A stretch of DNA of 64,000 nt from Megaustenia siamemsis (GCA_032433765.1 JAVIAB010000041.1:80624428-80688427); one strand, 5' to 3'; shown: positions 40,017 to 50,310, numbered from the stretch's first letter. The notes: generated by a model not told the origin, from the sequence alone. A program made the numbers and translations.

Positions 40017-41192
40017 ATGGAAACATCTCGAAAGCAAGCAGAAAATAACCCTTGCCAGGAATACCACAACAACTACCATCATGCTAAAGCCAAATTTCAA
40101 TGGACTAAACTACAAGCCAGACGGAGAAGCTGGAAAGAGAAAACAGAGTCCTTGAATCTTGAACGAGACCCAAGAAAAGTGTGGAAGCTTGTAAAACAGC
40201 TGAATGATGAGGGTACAGAAAGGAACACCAAAATTACACTGAAGAAGGATGGAAACATCCTAACAGGTAAACATGCAGCAAATTACTTTGCAGACTCCTT
40301 TGCAAATGACAATAATATTGAAATTAGCCTAGAGAAACGACAAGAGACCCGTTTAAAACAACAAAATGCAAGACAAGAAGAGACCACACATGAAGTCATG
40401 GAAATACCCACTACACAAAGAGAGCTAGAGCTGGCAATATCCAAATTAAAAATGAAAAAGTCACCAGGCAGTGATGGAGTGTCCAATGAAATGATTAAGA
40501 ACTTGGGAACTGCAGCTAAAACAAAACTATTGCAGATCTACAACATTTGCTGGATCACAGGTAGAGTGCCACAGGCATGGAGAGAAGCAATTATGATACC
40601 ATTACTAAAGCCAGGAAAAGATTGTTCAACGACATCCAACTATAGACCAATCAGCCTTACAAGCTGTTTGTGTAAATTAATGGGGAGTATAATCAATCTC
40701 AGACTGCAGTGGTACATGGAAAGTGAAAATCTCATTGTCCCACAACAAGCAGGCTTTAGACAGTGTTACTCTACCGAAGATCAGGCAGCCTATCTTTCCC
40801 AGGAAATTGAAGATGCGTTTCAAGAAAAGAAACTGGTACTAAAGAAAGCATTTGATAAGGTATGGAAGGAAGGGTTTTTGAAGAAACTGAGAAATTATGG
40901 AGTAAATGGCAGGATGTACAAATGGGTCAAAGCATATCTGCATAACAGGAGAGCCAGAGTGCAACTGGATGGTCTTAAGAGTAAGAAGGTCTTTCTGCGC
41001 CAGAGCGTGCCATGGGTAGGGGTACTATCTCCAACACTTTTTCTGATCTACATAAATGACCTAGTTACTGAACTACCACATGGCATCAAAGTGGCAATGT
41101 ATGCAGATGACTTGGTAATGTGGTGCACAGAGGAGTATGCAACAGTGGCCTCCAAATTGCTACAAAGAGCTATGAATGCACTGAATTCATGA
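40017..41192 (+). pseudogene. LINE reverse transcriptase domain, motif A damaged
   Basis: This segment of the same ORF encodes most of the reverse transcriptase. Visible blocks are SPGSDGVSNEMIK (149-161), NYRPISLTSCLCKLM (208-222), QAGFRQCYSTEDQ (244-256), VLSPTLFLIYINDL (336-349) and the catalytic MYADDLVMW (361-369). Motif A reads KKLVLKKAFDKVW (271-283). Relatives have about six more residues before KAFD, including the first catalytic Asp, so a short in-frame deletion has removed it. The motif B region reads VPWVGVLSP, where relatives usually have VPQGGVLSP. TGA at 41190 interrupts a continuing frame and is probably a Trp-to-stop change. The real frame extends upstream to about 39900. Confidence 0.88.
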
Positions 41193-42319
41193 ACAAATAG
41201 ATGGTGTATCAGCATAAATACAGACAAATGCAGTACTACACTTTTCACTCTCTCCCCAAAACAAAAAGCAGGAGCCATCTACATAAACAATGAGTATGTG
41301 AAAGAAGACATACAAGCTACATATCTCGGAGTTACGTTTGATAACAAACTATCTTGGAAACAGCAGATAAATAAGGCAACCCAAAAAGCAAGGAGAAAAT
41401 TAGCTATTCTAAGAAAGCTGTGTGGAACCACATGGGGTGCGAGTGGGAAAATACTCAGTAAAGTTTACCAACAAAGTATACGCCCACATTTAGAATATGG
41501 ATCATCCGCATGGTGCTCAGCATCAAACACCACACTGCAAGAACTGGATAAAGTACAAAACCAGGCACTTAGGGTCATCACAGGAGCAATGAAATCAACA
41601 CCAATATTGGAGATTGAGAAATTGTGGAGGATACCAGCACTGAGAGAACGGAGGGACACAAAGGTGCTGATACAGGCAGAAAAATGTGTATGCATGCCGA
41701 GACATCCAATGAAGGACAGATTCCAAAATCTTGCATTGGGACGACTTAAGAGAAGCAGTTTTATCCACCAAGCCAAGCGTATTAGTAGACAAACACCAGA
41801 CATGCCAAGAGTTGTTAAACCCCTACTGCCCATACCAGGACAGACTCCCTGGACAGAGGAATCAGGATTATCAGTTCAAATACGGACAGAAGTGAAAGGA
41901 ATAGTTGACAAAGAGGAACAAAATAGTCTACAGCGAAAAACAATAGCTCTCAGTTTCCTGGATGAAGAATACCCACAAGACCTATGGATTCGTATGTACA
42001 CAGATGGATCAGCACAGAATGCAGTAAAGAATGGGGGAGCATGTGCATATATAGAGTACCCAAATAACACTAGGGATATGAATAAAATAGCAACAGGGAA
42101 ATATTGTCCCAATTATGATGCAGAAATACAAGCAATAAAATTGGCAATAGAAAAACTGCTGAACAGTAATCTTAGTCCACAGCCTGTAGTGTTTTTGACA
42201 GATGCAAGATCAGTACTCCAGGCACTACAATCCAGAAAATTACCACATCTGCAGACCTTATTGACTGAACTCTGCAAGCACCACAGGGTTGCCCTAGATC
42301 CCATCTCACTGTGGAATAC
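41193..42319 (+). pseudogene. LINE RT thumb and RNase H domain (5' part)
   Basis: The frame resumes immediately after the stop at 41190. The first ATG downstream is at 41298. The early part (YLGVTFDNKLSW, then RPHLEYGSSAWC) is the RT thumb and C-terminal region. RNase H follows, with MYTDGSA (Asp235, counted from 41298), DAEIQA (Glu276) and LTDARSVLQAL (Asp302), so three catalytic acids are kept. Near 42295 the expected codons before ATCCCATCTCAC are missing about 5 nt, which shifts the frame. At 42306-42319 the sequence enters the target-site duplication of an insertion. The remaining RNase H residues lie beyond the insert. Confidence 0.85.
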
Positions 42320-42585
42320 TACTATTTAATAATACTACTTTTACTAGCGATTATTTTTGTTTTGGATGTTTCGTTATTAGTTTTACTTACATATCCGTGT
42401 GTGTGTGTGTGTGTGTTTTTGTTCCTGCTGAAGGCCTATTGGGCCGAAACGTCGTTTAATCTGTGTCGTCCATTAATCACGTAAAGCTTCTAACATACCA
42501 TTTTTTTCTATTTTTTAATTTTTCCTCACATTCAGCTTTACTGCAGCTTCGCATTTTTATGCCTTAACCCTTCACTGTGGAATAC
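42306..42585. mobile_element. 252-bp insertion with 14-bp target-site duplication
   Basis: The 14-mer TCACTGTGGAATAC occurs at 42306-42319 and again at 42572-42585. It flanks 252 bp that do not belong to the LINE. Removing the insert and one copy rejoins the RNase H motif HCGIPGNEKADQLAKEG. The insert is AT-rich and non-coding, with a (GT)n run near 42397-42416 and a hammerhead-like core at 42424-42458. It lacks a poly-A tail and obvious terminal inverted repeats. A non-autonomous retroelement is likely. A Penelope-related terminal piece or a retrozyme would fit the core motif, but that is inference. Confidence 0.8.
42424..42462 (+). ncRNA. Degenerate hammerhead-ribozyme-like core
   Basis: CCTGCTGAAGGCC, a short loop (TATTG) and GGCCGAAACGTC resemble the CUGANGA, stem II and GAAA elements of a hammerhead ribozyme. 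GGCC/GGCC gives a 4-bp stem II. The invariant A of CUGANGA is C here, and I could not assign a convincing stem III and cleavage triplet, so catalysis is doubtful. Penelope-like elements and retrozymes in animals carry such motifs, which is family knowledge. The position inside a small insertion with a clear target duplication supports that origin. Confidence 0.35.
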
Positions 42586-43010
42586 CAGGAAATGAGAAAG
42601 CAGATCAGTTGGCAAAGGAAGGTTCAACAGGCACACAACTAGATACACCGGTTACATACCATCATAAGAAACAGATAATCAAATCAATCAGAGGACCACA
42701 AGCCCCAAATCAGGATGCCTTTCATAATATGAATAGATATGAACAAGTTATCATTATACGCCTCAGAACAGGACACAATCGACTCCATAGTCACATGTAT
42801 ACAAAATTCAAGATCGGCACCTCAACTACTTGTACATGTGGACAGGCACCCCAGACTGCTGAACACATACTTCAAGACTGCACAGAATATAGTAGACTGA
42901 GGAAAATCCATTGGCCCATAGATACAACATTACAGACACAACTATATGGGCCCCTGCAAGAATTACAAAAGACAGTAAAATTTATACAGGAAACGACATT
43001 GCTGATATAG
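42572..43010 (+). pseudogene. LINE RNase H 3' end and C-terminal Cys/His motif
   Basis: This continues the LINE ORF after the insertion. HCGIPGNEKADQLAKEGS supplies the last RNase H residues, with the Asp of EKAD at about 42603-42605. Further on, FKIGTSTTCTCGQ and AEHILQDCTEYSRLR form the C-x-C, His, Cys arrangement common at the C-terminus of I-group and Jockey-group LINEs. The frame closes with TAG at 43008-43010, which is likely the natural end because the short 3' UTR and the (GATA)n tail follow. Confidence 0.85.
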
Positions 43011-43028
43011 GCAATACTTCAGGCGAAC

Positions 43029-43033
<5 letters not shown>

Positions 43034-43072
<39 letters not shown>
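43034..43072 (+). repeat. (GATA)n 3' tail of the LINE
   Basis: About ten GATA units follow the LINE stop codon after a UTR of about 20 bp. Simple-repeat 3' tails replace poly-A in several non-LTR clades, and this one marks the 3' boundary of the element. Confidence 0.85.
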
Positions 43073-43073
<1 letters not shown>

Positions 43074-43170
43074 TATATTTTTCATGGCATTACAACTACT
43101 TTTTGTCATTCCTATTCTTTTGTCTAATTAGAGCACCTGTACACACTTCCTCCCATGATGTGTCTCCTAA

Positions 43171-45508
43171 GTGTTTGAGGTGTCCGTGTGCCCACATCTC
43201 CGGGAGCTGTTCTAGTGGTTGAGGTGCCCGAGTGCCCACATCTCCGAGAGCTTTTCTAGTGGTTGAGGTGCCCGTGTGCCCACATCTCCGAGAGCTGTTC
43301 TAGTGGTTGAGGTGCCCGTGTGCCCACATCTCCGAGAGCTTTTCTAGTGGTTGAGGTGTCCGTGTGCCCACATCTCCGAGAGCTGTTCTAGTGGTTGAGG
43401 TGCCCGTGTGCCCACATCTCCGAGAGCTGTTCTAGTGGTTGAGGTGCCCGTGTGCCCACATCTCCGAGAGCTGTTCTAGTGTTTGAGGTGCCCGTGTGCC
43501 CACATCTCCGAGAGCTGTTCTAGTGTTTGAGGTGCCCGTGTGCCCACATCTCCGAGAGCTGTTCTAGTGTTTGAGGTGCCCGTGTGCCCACATCTCCGAG
43601 AGCTGTTCTAGTGGTTGAGGTGCCCGTGTGCCCACATCTCCGGGAGCTGTTCTAGTGTTTGAGGTGCCCGTGTGCCCACATCTCCGAGAGCTGTTCTAGT
43701 GTTTGAGGTGCCCGTGTGCCCACATCTCCGAGAGCTGTTCTAGTGTTTGAGGTGCCCGTGTGCCCACATCTCCGAGAGCTGTTCTAGTGTTTGAGGTGCC
43801 CGTGTGCCCACATCTCCGAGAGCTGTTCTAGTGTTTGAGGTGCCCGTGTGCCCACATCTCCGAGAGCTGTTCTAGTGGTTGAGGTGCCCGTGTGCCCACA
43901 TCTCCGGGAGCTGTTCTAGTGTTTGAGGTGCCCGTGTGCCCACATCTCCGAGAGCTGTTCTAGTGGTTGAGGTGCCCGTGTGCCCACATCTCCGAGAGCT
44001 GTTCTAGTGGTTGAGGTGCCCGTGTGCCCACATCTCCGGGAGCTGTTCTAGTAGTTGAGGTGTCCGTGTGCCCACATCTCCGGGAGCTGTTCTAGTAGTT
44101 GAGGTGTCCGTGTGCCCACATCTCCGAGAGCTGTTCTAGTAGTTGAGGTGTCCGTGTGCCCACATCTCCGGGAGCTGTTCTAGTAGTTGAGGTGTCCGTG
44201 TGCCCACATCTCCGAGAGCTGTTCTAGTAGTTGAGGTGTCCGTGTGCCCACATCTCCGGGAGCTGTTCTAGTAGTTGAGGTGTCCGTGTGCCCACATCTC
44301 CGGGAGCTGTTCTAGTAGTTGAGGTGTCCGTGTGCCCACATCTCCGGGAGCTGTTCTAGTAGTTGAGGTGCCCGTGTGCCCACATCTCCGAGAGCTGTTC
44401 TAGTAGTTGAGGTGTCCGTGTGCCCACATCTCCGGGAGCTGTTCTAGTAGTTGAGGTGTCCGTGTGCCCACATCTCCGAGAGCTGTTCTAGTAGTTGAGG
44501 TGTCCGTGTGCCCACATCTCCGGGAGCTGTTCTAGTAGTTGAGGTGTCCGTGTGCCCACATCTCCGGGAGCTGTTCTAGTAGTTGAGGTGTCCGTGTGCC
44601 CACATCTCCGGGAGCTGTTCTAGTAGTTGAGGTGTCCGTGTGCCCACATCTCCGGGAGCTGTTCTAGTAGTTGAGGTGTCCGTGTGCCCACATCTCCGAG
44701 AGCTGTTCTAGTAGTTGAGGTGTCCGTGTGCCCACATCTCCGGGAGCTGTTCTAGTAGTTGAGGTGTCCGTGTGCCCACATCTCCGAGAGCTGTTCTAGT
44801 GGTTGAGGTGCCCGAGTGCCCACATCTCCGAGAGCTTTTCTAGTGGTTGAGGTGCCCGTGTGCCCACATCTCCGAGAGCTTTTCTAGTGGTTGAGGTGCC
44901 CGAGTGCCCACATCTCCGAGAGCTGTTCTAGTGGTTGAGGTGCCCGAGTGCCCACATCTCCGAAAGCTGTTCTAGTGGTTGAGGTGCCCGAGTGCCCACA
45001 TCTCCGAAAGCTGTTCTAGTGGTTGAGGTGCCCGTGTGCCCACATCTCCGAGAGCTTTTCTAGTGGTTGAGGTGCCCGAGTGCCCACATCTCCGAAAGCT
45101 GTTCTAGTGGTTGAGGTGTCCGTGTGCCCACATCTCCGAGAGCTGTTCTAGTAGTTGAGGTGTCCGTGTGCCCACATCTCCGGGAGCTGTTCTAGTAGTT
45201 GAGGTGTCCGTGTGCCCACATCTCCGAGAGCTGTTCTAGTAGTTGAGGTGTCCGTGTGCCCACATCTCCGAGAGCTGTTCTAGTAGTTGAGGTGTCCGTG
45301 TGCCCACATCTCCGGGAGCTGTTCTAGTAGTTGAGGTGTCCGTGTGCCCACATCTCCGAGAGCAGTTCTAGTGGTTGAGGTGCCCGTGTGCCCACATCTC
45401 CGAGAGCTGTTCTAGTGGTTGAGGTGCCCGTGTGCCCACATCTCCGAGAGCTGTTCTAGTGGTTGAGGTGTCCGTGTGGCCACATCTCCGAGAGCTGTTC
45501 TAGTAGTA
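43171..45508 (+). repeat. 44-bp minisatellite, about 53 copies
   Basis: Each unit contains TTGAGGTG, YCCGTGTGCCCACATCTCC, GRGAGCTGTTCTAGT and a variable pair before the next TTGAGG. The junction reads GTGG, GTGT or GTAG. These variants are clustered: GG units at both ends, GT units around 43480-43940, and AG units around 44040-44790 and 45140-45350. GAGTGCC and GCTTTTC variants appear only in the flanking groups. No convincing open frame is present. Confidence 0.95.
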
Positions 45509-45940
45509 GTAATGCTGGACACGTCAAAGAGCTGAAATCAGACAAAGTGAGACACAAACATGTTGAAATCGGATGCACTGGCTGCCTAACACAAGAGTGA
45601 AACGTGAGATTGTCATCACGGACTTGTTCGCCAGCCACTGATGTCTCCTCACCTATCTGGAAGACAGCAGTTCTTTGTAGCCAGGGCTGCATCTCATAAA
45701 CTAATAGGTTCTAGGTGTCACTCCTACCAGGTGTGTGTATGCCATGGTGGCACCCTCTCACGGCCTGCCACTTCTCAACAGATTGTTGTACTCTCCCGTG
45801 AGTTTGCTGGCTCTGGTTGTCTCCCCTCTACATGCTGTCTGTGACAATGGCTCACACAACACAACTTATCACAACATCTTTGCTGTTCTTTACTTCTTCT
45901 TCCACACTTTCTCATTTGCCTTTCAGCGTCGAGTGGAAAT
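45509..45940. other. Unique DNA, nothing firmly recognised
   Basis: About 430 bp of single-copy sequence. Short frames on both strands (60-100 codons) overlap one another and lack domains. The right part grades into an RTE-like relic. Confidence 0.5.
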
Positions 45941-46150
45941 ATAATCTGTGGTCTGTTGTTCTTCTGCTTGCCTTTTCTGTTGTTGTTTCCTAGTGTTTCT
46001 AATATTCCATCAATCCATCTTTTTCCAGGTCGGGACTTGTCTGGTCTTCTCGCAACATTTGTTGAAGACTCGATGTGTTGTGTTTTGATCACTCTGCCTT
46101 ATCACGTGGTCAAACCATTTTATCTGTTGTTTCTTTATGTACTCTATGAC
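45941..46150 (-). pseudogene. Probable RTE-like LINE C-terminal relic
   Basis: On the minus strand, one frame reads IKWFDHVIRQ and a neighbouring frame reads RPGKRWIDGI. Both resemble the end of RTE-type reverse transcriptase ORFs, where a WxGHV segment is followed by a GRPxxRW segment. They lie in different frames, so at least one frameshift is needed. Neither RT core motifs nor a 3' tail are seen. The resemblance is short, so this could be coincidental. Confidence 0.4.
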
Positions 46151-46500
46151 GGGAATAAATCCTGCCATTTTCTATTTCGTTATTTATAAAAATACAATTT
46201 GACCTCACAGATCATCAGAAGGGAAGAGATGAAGATCTGCATGACAGACCATGTTGTCTCCATCGGACACTGTCTTCTGTTCCTCAAGTTGCAACAACCC
46301 TGTAAGTTCGAACTGAACGGCTGTATCCAGTCTGTCAACAGCGGCTGGTTACAGTGAAGATTTACCTGTGCTTTCTACACCCCACCATTTAGCTATCTCA
46401 TTGGGGGGGGGGGGGGCCGTCTATAAGGCCATCTTGGCTGTGACGTCAAGTATGGAGATATATATATATATATATATATGGTGTTAGTGACCATCATTTT
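46151..46500. other. Unique DNA with G-run and TA microsatellite
   Basis: This is non-coding as far as I can see. It contains a run of about 14 G (about 46404-46417) and a (TA)n microsatellite (about 46461-46479). Neither has visible associated features. Confidence 0.6.
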
Positions 46501-46690
46501 GTTGAGATCTTCGGTACAACATTTGTGTGGTGATGTGATCAGTATTACGCCAGAGCAGCATGGCTTTCCCGGAAAACAATCCGGTCCCCAATTGAGGCTG
46601 GGTGAACCTGGAAGCCGTCGGTCAGGATCGAACCCAACCTCTTTTCATTAGTAGTCCAGTTCACTATCCACTGAGCTATCGCGACTGCCA
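46500..46690 (-). repeat. tRNA-derived SINE-like element
   Basis: Read on the minus strand, 46690 to about 46619 begins GGCAGTCGCGATAGCTCAG, continues TGGATAGTGAACTGGACTAC and ends GGTTGGGTTCGATCCTGAC. TAGCTCAGTGG is a good Pol III A box and GGTTCGATCC a good B box, about 50 bp apart. The D arm, anticodon arm and T arm only partly pair, so this is not an intact tRNA. The sequence after the B box (about 46500-46618) would be the SINE body. No tail or target duplication was identified. Confidence 0.55.
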
Positions 46691-46781
46691 GAGAAAGAAC
46701 AAGTGAGAGAGAAAAGAGAAATTGATGGGTTGGTTTCTGTGATAATTAACTCCATCATTCAAAATCTGGCCAAACAAAGGC

Positions 46782-47175
46782 AATGTCACGAGTGACAAAA
46801 GGCAATGTGACAAGTGACAGAAGGTAATGTGGCAAATGACAGAAGGCAATGTGACAAGTGACAGAAGGCAATGTGACAGGTGACAGAAGGCAATGTGATA
46901 AGTGACAGAAGACAATGTGACATGTGTCAGAAGGCAAAGTGAAAAGTGACAGAAGACAATGTGACAAGTGACAGAAGGCAATGTGACAAGTGACAGAAGG
47001 CAATGTGATAAGTGACAGAAGACAATGTGGCAAGTGATATAAGGCAATGTGACAAGTGACATAAGGCAATGTGACAAGTGACAGAAGGCAATGTGACAAG
47101 TGACAGAAGGCAATGTGATAAGTGACAGAAGACAATGTGACATGTGTCAGAAGGCAAAGTGACAAGTGACAAAGC
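46782..47175 (+). repeat. 22-bp minisatellite, about 18 copies
   Basis: The unit is GTGACAAGTGACAGAAGGCA plus AT. Variants include GTGATAAGTG, GTGGCAAGTG and GTGACATGTGTCAGAAGGCA. The longer-range pattern repeats: the CATGTGTCAG variant occurs at about 46920 and 47140. Minus-strand frames of 22-residue repeats (CHLSHCLLSLVTLPSV-like) result from the low stop content of the unit. Confidence 0.93.
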
Positions 47176-47248
47176 CGATGTGACAAAGGGAAATGTGACG
47201 AGTGAGTGAGAGAAGGTGGTCTCACAAATAATGTGACGGCCCTACAGA

Positions 47249-47826
47249 AGATGTGACGAGTGAATGATAGAACACACAATAATGTGGCGCCCCATGTGAC
47301 GAGTGAATGATAGAACACACAATAATGTGGCGCCCCATGTAACGAGTGAATGATAGAACACACAATAATGTGGCGCCCCATGTAACGAGTGAATGATAGA
47401 ACACACAATAATGTGGCGCCCCATGTAACGAGTGAATGATAGAACACACAATAATGTGGCGCCCCATGTAACGAGTGAATGATAGAACACACAATAATGT
47501 GGCGCCCCATGTAACGAGTGAATGATAGAACACACAATAATGTGGCGCCCCATGTAACGAGTGAATGATAGAACACACAATAATGTGGCGCCCCATGTAA
47601 CGAGTGAATGATAGAACACACAATAATGTGGCGCCCCATGTAACGAGTGAATGATAGAACACACAATAATGTGGCGCCCCATGTAACGAGTGAATGATAG
47701 AACACACAATAATGTGGCGCCCCATGTGACGAGTGAATGATAGAACACACAATAATGTGGCGCCCCATGTAACGAGTGAATGATAGAACACACAATAATG
47801 TGGCGCCCCATGTAACGAGTGAATAA
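47249..47826 (+). repeat. 43-bp minisatellite, about 13 copies
   Basis: Each 43-bp unit contains GTAACGAGTGAATGATAGAA, then CACACAATAATGTGGCGCC, then CCAT. The copies are almost identical; the main difference is GTGACGAG in place of GTAACGAG in a few units. 43 is not a multiple of three, so the minus strand cycles through all three frames, and all are stop-free. Three overlapping long minus-strand frames (up to 375 codons) are therefore artefacts. Confidence 0.95.
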
Positions 47827-47982
47827 GAGAAGTTTGTCACAAGGAAAGTGTACCGCGCTTGACAAAAATGGTTGGAAGCCAACGGCCCGTCTCTGTGGGA
47901 TCATGGCGTTCATCTCCGACATTCACGGAAACCTGACACCGCACTGTACGTGAAGACACACTACAGGACAAGATCATAATGA

Positions 47983-48973
47983 GATATGTATGACTCAGGG
48001 TCTGTCACATTAGATTGAAATGATGTATGACTCATGGTCTGTCACATTAGACTGAGATGATGTATGACTCATGGTCTATCACATTAGACTGAGATGATAT
48101 AGGACTCATGACCTGTCACATTAGACAAATGATATAGGACTCATGACCTGTCACATTAGACAAATGATATAGGACTCATGACCTGTCACATTAGACAAAT
48201 GATATAGGACTCATGACCTGTCACATTAGACAAATGATATAGGACTCATGACCTGTCACATTAGACAAATGATATAGGACTCATGACCTGTCACATTAGA
48301 CAAATGATATAGGACTCATGACCTGTCACATTAGACAAATGATATAGGACTCATGACCTGTCACATTAGACAAATGATATAGGACTCATGACCTGTCACA
48401 TTAGACAAATGATATAGGACTCATGACCTGTCACATTAGACAAATGATATAGGACTCATGACCTGTCACATTAGACTGGAATGATGTAGGACTCATGACC
48501 TGTCACATTAGACTGAGATGATGTAGGACTCATGACCTGTCACATTAGACTGAGATGATATAGGACTCATGACCTGTCACATTAGACTGGAATGATGTAG
48601 GACTCATGACCTGTCACATTAGACTGAGATGATGAATGACTCATGGTCTGTCACATTAGACTGAGATGATGTAGGACTCATGACCTGTCACATTAGACTG
48701 AGATGATGTAGGACTCATGGTCTGTCACATTAGATTGAGATGATGTATGACTTTGGGAGTGTCACATTAGACTGAGATGATGTAGTACTCATGGTCTGTC
48801 ACATTAGACTGAGATGATGTAGGACTCATGACCTGTCACATTAGACTGAGATGATGTATGACTCATGATCTGTCACATTAGACTGAGATGATGTATGACT
48901 CATGATCTGTCACATTAGACTGAGATGATGTAGGACTCATGACCTGTCACATTAGACTGAGATGATAGATGAC
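47983..48973 (+). repeat. 35/37-bp minisatellite with a homogeneous core
   Basis: Units contain GATGTAGGACTCATGACC and TGTCACATTAGACTGA. The central block (about 48096-48475) consists of about ten essentially identical 35-bp units with ACAAATGATATAGG. Both flanks are 37-bp units (ACTGAGATGATGTAGG or GTATG) with more variation. Confidence 0.93.
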
Positions 48974-49340
48974 GTTTGCTAGAGTGAGAATGTATCCCCT
49001 ATGAAGATCGACACATGACAATCTACGTGTTCCCACACCACCCTCCACAAAAACAAGCCAAAAATAGCTCGTACATATACTCACGACGGAAGTGACGTGT
49101 AGAACACACCCTTGTTACTCAGCTCGCTCTTTGGACACTTACTCGCGACGTGAAAATAACGCTTTGGGCGTGTCTCAAAACTTCTCGTGTCAGTCTGGCA
49201 TGTCAACACACGTCCTAGCCGTTGACAGCAGCTGCTCGTGTCTGCTTGACTGACAGGTTCAGCTAGCCGTCAACGCCGGCTATCCAGGCAGACAAGGGCA
49301 CATCAGTCTGAGTTGGTGCCTGTGTCTATTAACCACTGCC
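48974..49340. other. Unique DNA, nothing recognised
   Basis: About 370 bp of single-copy sequence separates two minisatellites. No motif or convincing open frame is visible. Confidence 0.6.
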
Positions 49341-49662
49341 TCTGAAGGTATTCGTTGTTCACATCAACTCCAAACTGAAGGTATTCGCTATTTACATTCA
49401 CTCCCGGAAGAAGGTATTCGTTGTTCACATCAACTCCAAACTGAAGGTATTCGCTATTTACATTCACTCCCGGATGAAGGTATTCGTTGTTCACATCAAC
49501 TCCAAACTGAAGGTATTCGCTATTTACATTCACTCCCGGATGAAGGTATTCGTTGTTCACATCAACTCCAACCTGAAGGTATTCGCTATTTACATTCACT
49601 CCCGGATGAAGGTATTCGTTGATCACAAACATTCACAGCTTAAGGTATTCATTGTTCACGTG
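49341..49662 (+). repeat. 33-bp repeat organised as 66-bp dimers
   Basis: Two 33-bp units alternate. One reads GAAGGTATTCGTTGTTCACA then TCAACTCCAAACT. The other reads GAAGGTATTCGCTATTTACA then TTCACTCCCGGAT. About four full dimers are present plus partial and diverged units at the right end. The minus strand is open (22-residue repeats with VNVNSEYLQ) because 66 is a multiple of three. I do not consider it a gene. Confidence 0.93.
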
Positions 49663-49734
49663 CCATTATCACGTGAAGCTATTAACATATCACACTCAAC
49701 GCTGTATATGCTGTATTTATATTTATTGTACTCT

Positions 49735-50290
49735 CTATTTGTTTGTTATTGTGACTGCAAATGTATCTTTAATTCCTTGTTCTTTAAGAAACCCTACATT
49801 GAAATGCTTTCTACCCTTATTCGTTGTAGTATACCTTTTTAGTTTAATTTTAAGTTTGGCTATCAGAAGATGATGATCAGAAGCTACATCTGCCCCTCTA
49901 TATACTTTTATATCCTGTAAGGATGACTTCAACTTATTATTAATACATATGTGATCAATTTGATTTTCCGTTCTATGATCTGGTGACACCCATGTAGCTT
50001 TGTGTATTCTTTTATGTTGGAATGTTGTTCCTCCTAGGCTCACTTGATAAAGGGCGCAGAAATTCACAAATATCTCTCCATTCTCGTTTATATCTCCAAG
50101 CCCATGTTTTCCCATAATCTCTTCGAAACCTCTGTTGTCTGATCCTACTTTAGCATTTAGGTCTCCCATCAAGATTATAATATCCTTGGCTCGTCTTGCA
50201 TCCATCTGACATTGTAGCTGTTTATAGAACTCATCTTTAACTAAATCATCCTTATCATTGGTTGGTGCATATCATTGGATAATGTGTAAT
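49735..50290 (-). pseudogene. RTE-type LINE endonuclease fragment, inverted
   Basis: The minus strand encodes the middle and end of an EEP endonuclease. The 156-codon frame (49735-50205) has ILMGDLNAKVGSD (catalytic GDxN motif), HKATWVSPDHRTENQIDHI and ASDHHLLIAKLKIKL (SDH motif). Upstream of its ATG the same family resemblance continues with YAPTNDKDDLVKDEFYKQL to about 50275. A TGA just before YAPTN interrupts it where relatives have Cys. The N-terminal third of the domain is missing. The matching reverse transcriptase starts about 20 bp further right on the opposite strand, so this looks like the inverted 5' part of the same insertion. Confidence 0.85.
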
Positions 50291-50310
50291 TTTATTTTGT
50301 AAAAATAGAT

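Larger units (their letters stand above)
38751..43073 (+). mobile_element. I-group non-LTR retrotransposon, nearly complete but dead
   Basis: In one overall plus-strand reading direction the element carries an AP-like endonuclease, a reverse transcriptase, RNase H, a C-terminal Cys/His motif and a (GATA)n tail (about 43034-43072). The left end begins with CACCTTGTCGTGGGGATGAG (from about 38757), a 5' leader type I recall from several LINEs. RNase H plus the CxC-type C-terminus points to the I group (I, Nimb or ingi-like); the exact clade needs a phylogeny. No separate ORF1 is visible. Damage includes stops at 39897 and 41190, a deletion in RT motif A, a small deletion just before the RNase H end, and a 252-bp insertion. 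It cannot be autonomous. Confidence 0.88.

Noticed and set aside
45775..46092. 105-codon minus-strand gene
   Set aside because: Only its first part resembles an RTE C-terminus, the remainder has no domain, and the match needs a frameshift.
46619..46690. Functional tRNA gene
   Set aside because: The D, anticodon and T arms pair incompletely and the acceptor stem does not close, so a SINE or pseudogene is more likely.
46755..47922. Minus-strand frames of up to 375 codons
   Set aside because: They cover the 43-bp and 22-bp tandem repeats. All three frames are open because the unit has no stop in any frame.
49303..49632. Minus-strand 22-residue repeat protein
   Set aside because: It is the translation of the 66-bp dimer repeat, with no support beyond the period being a multiple of three.
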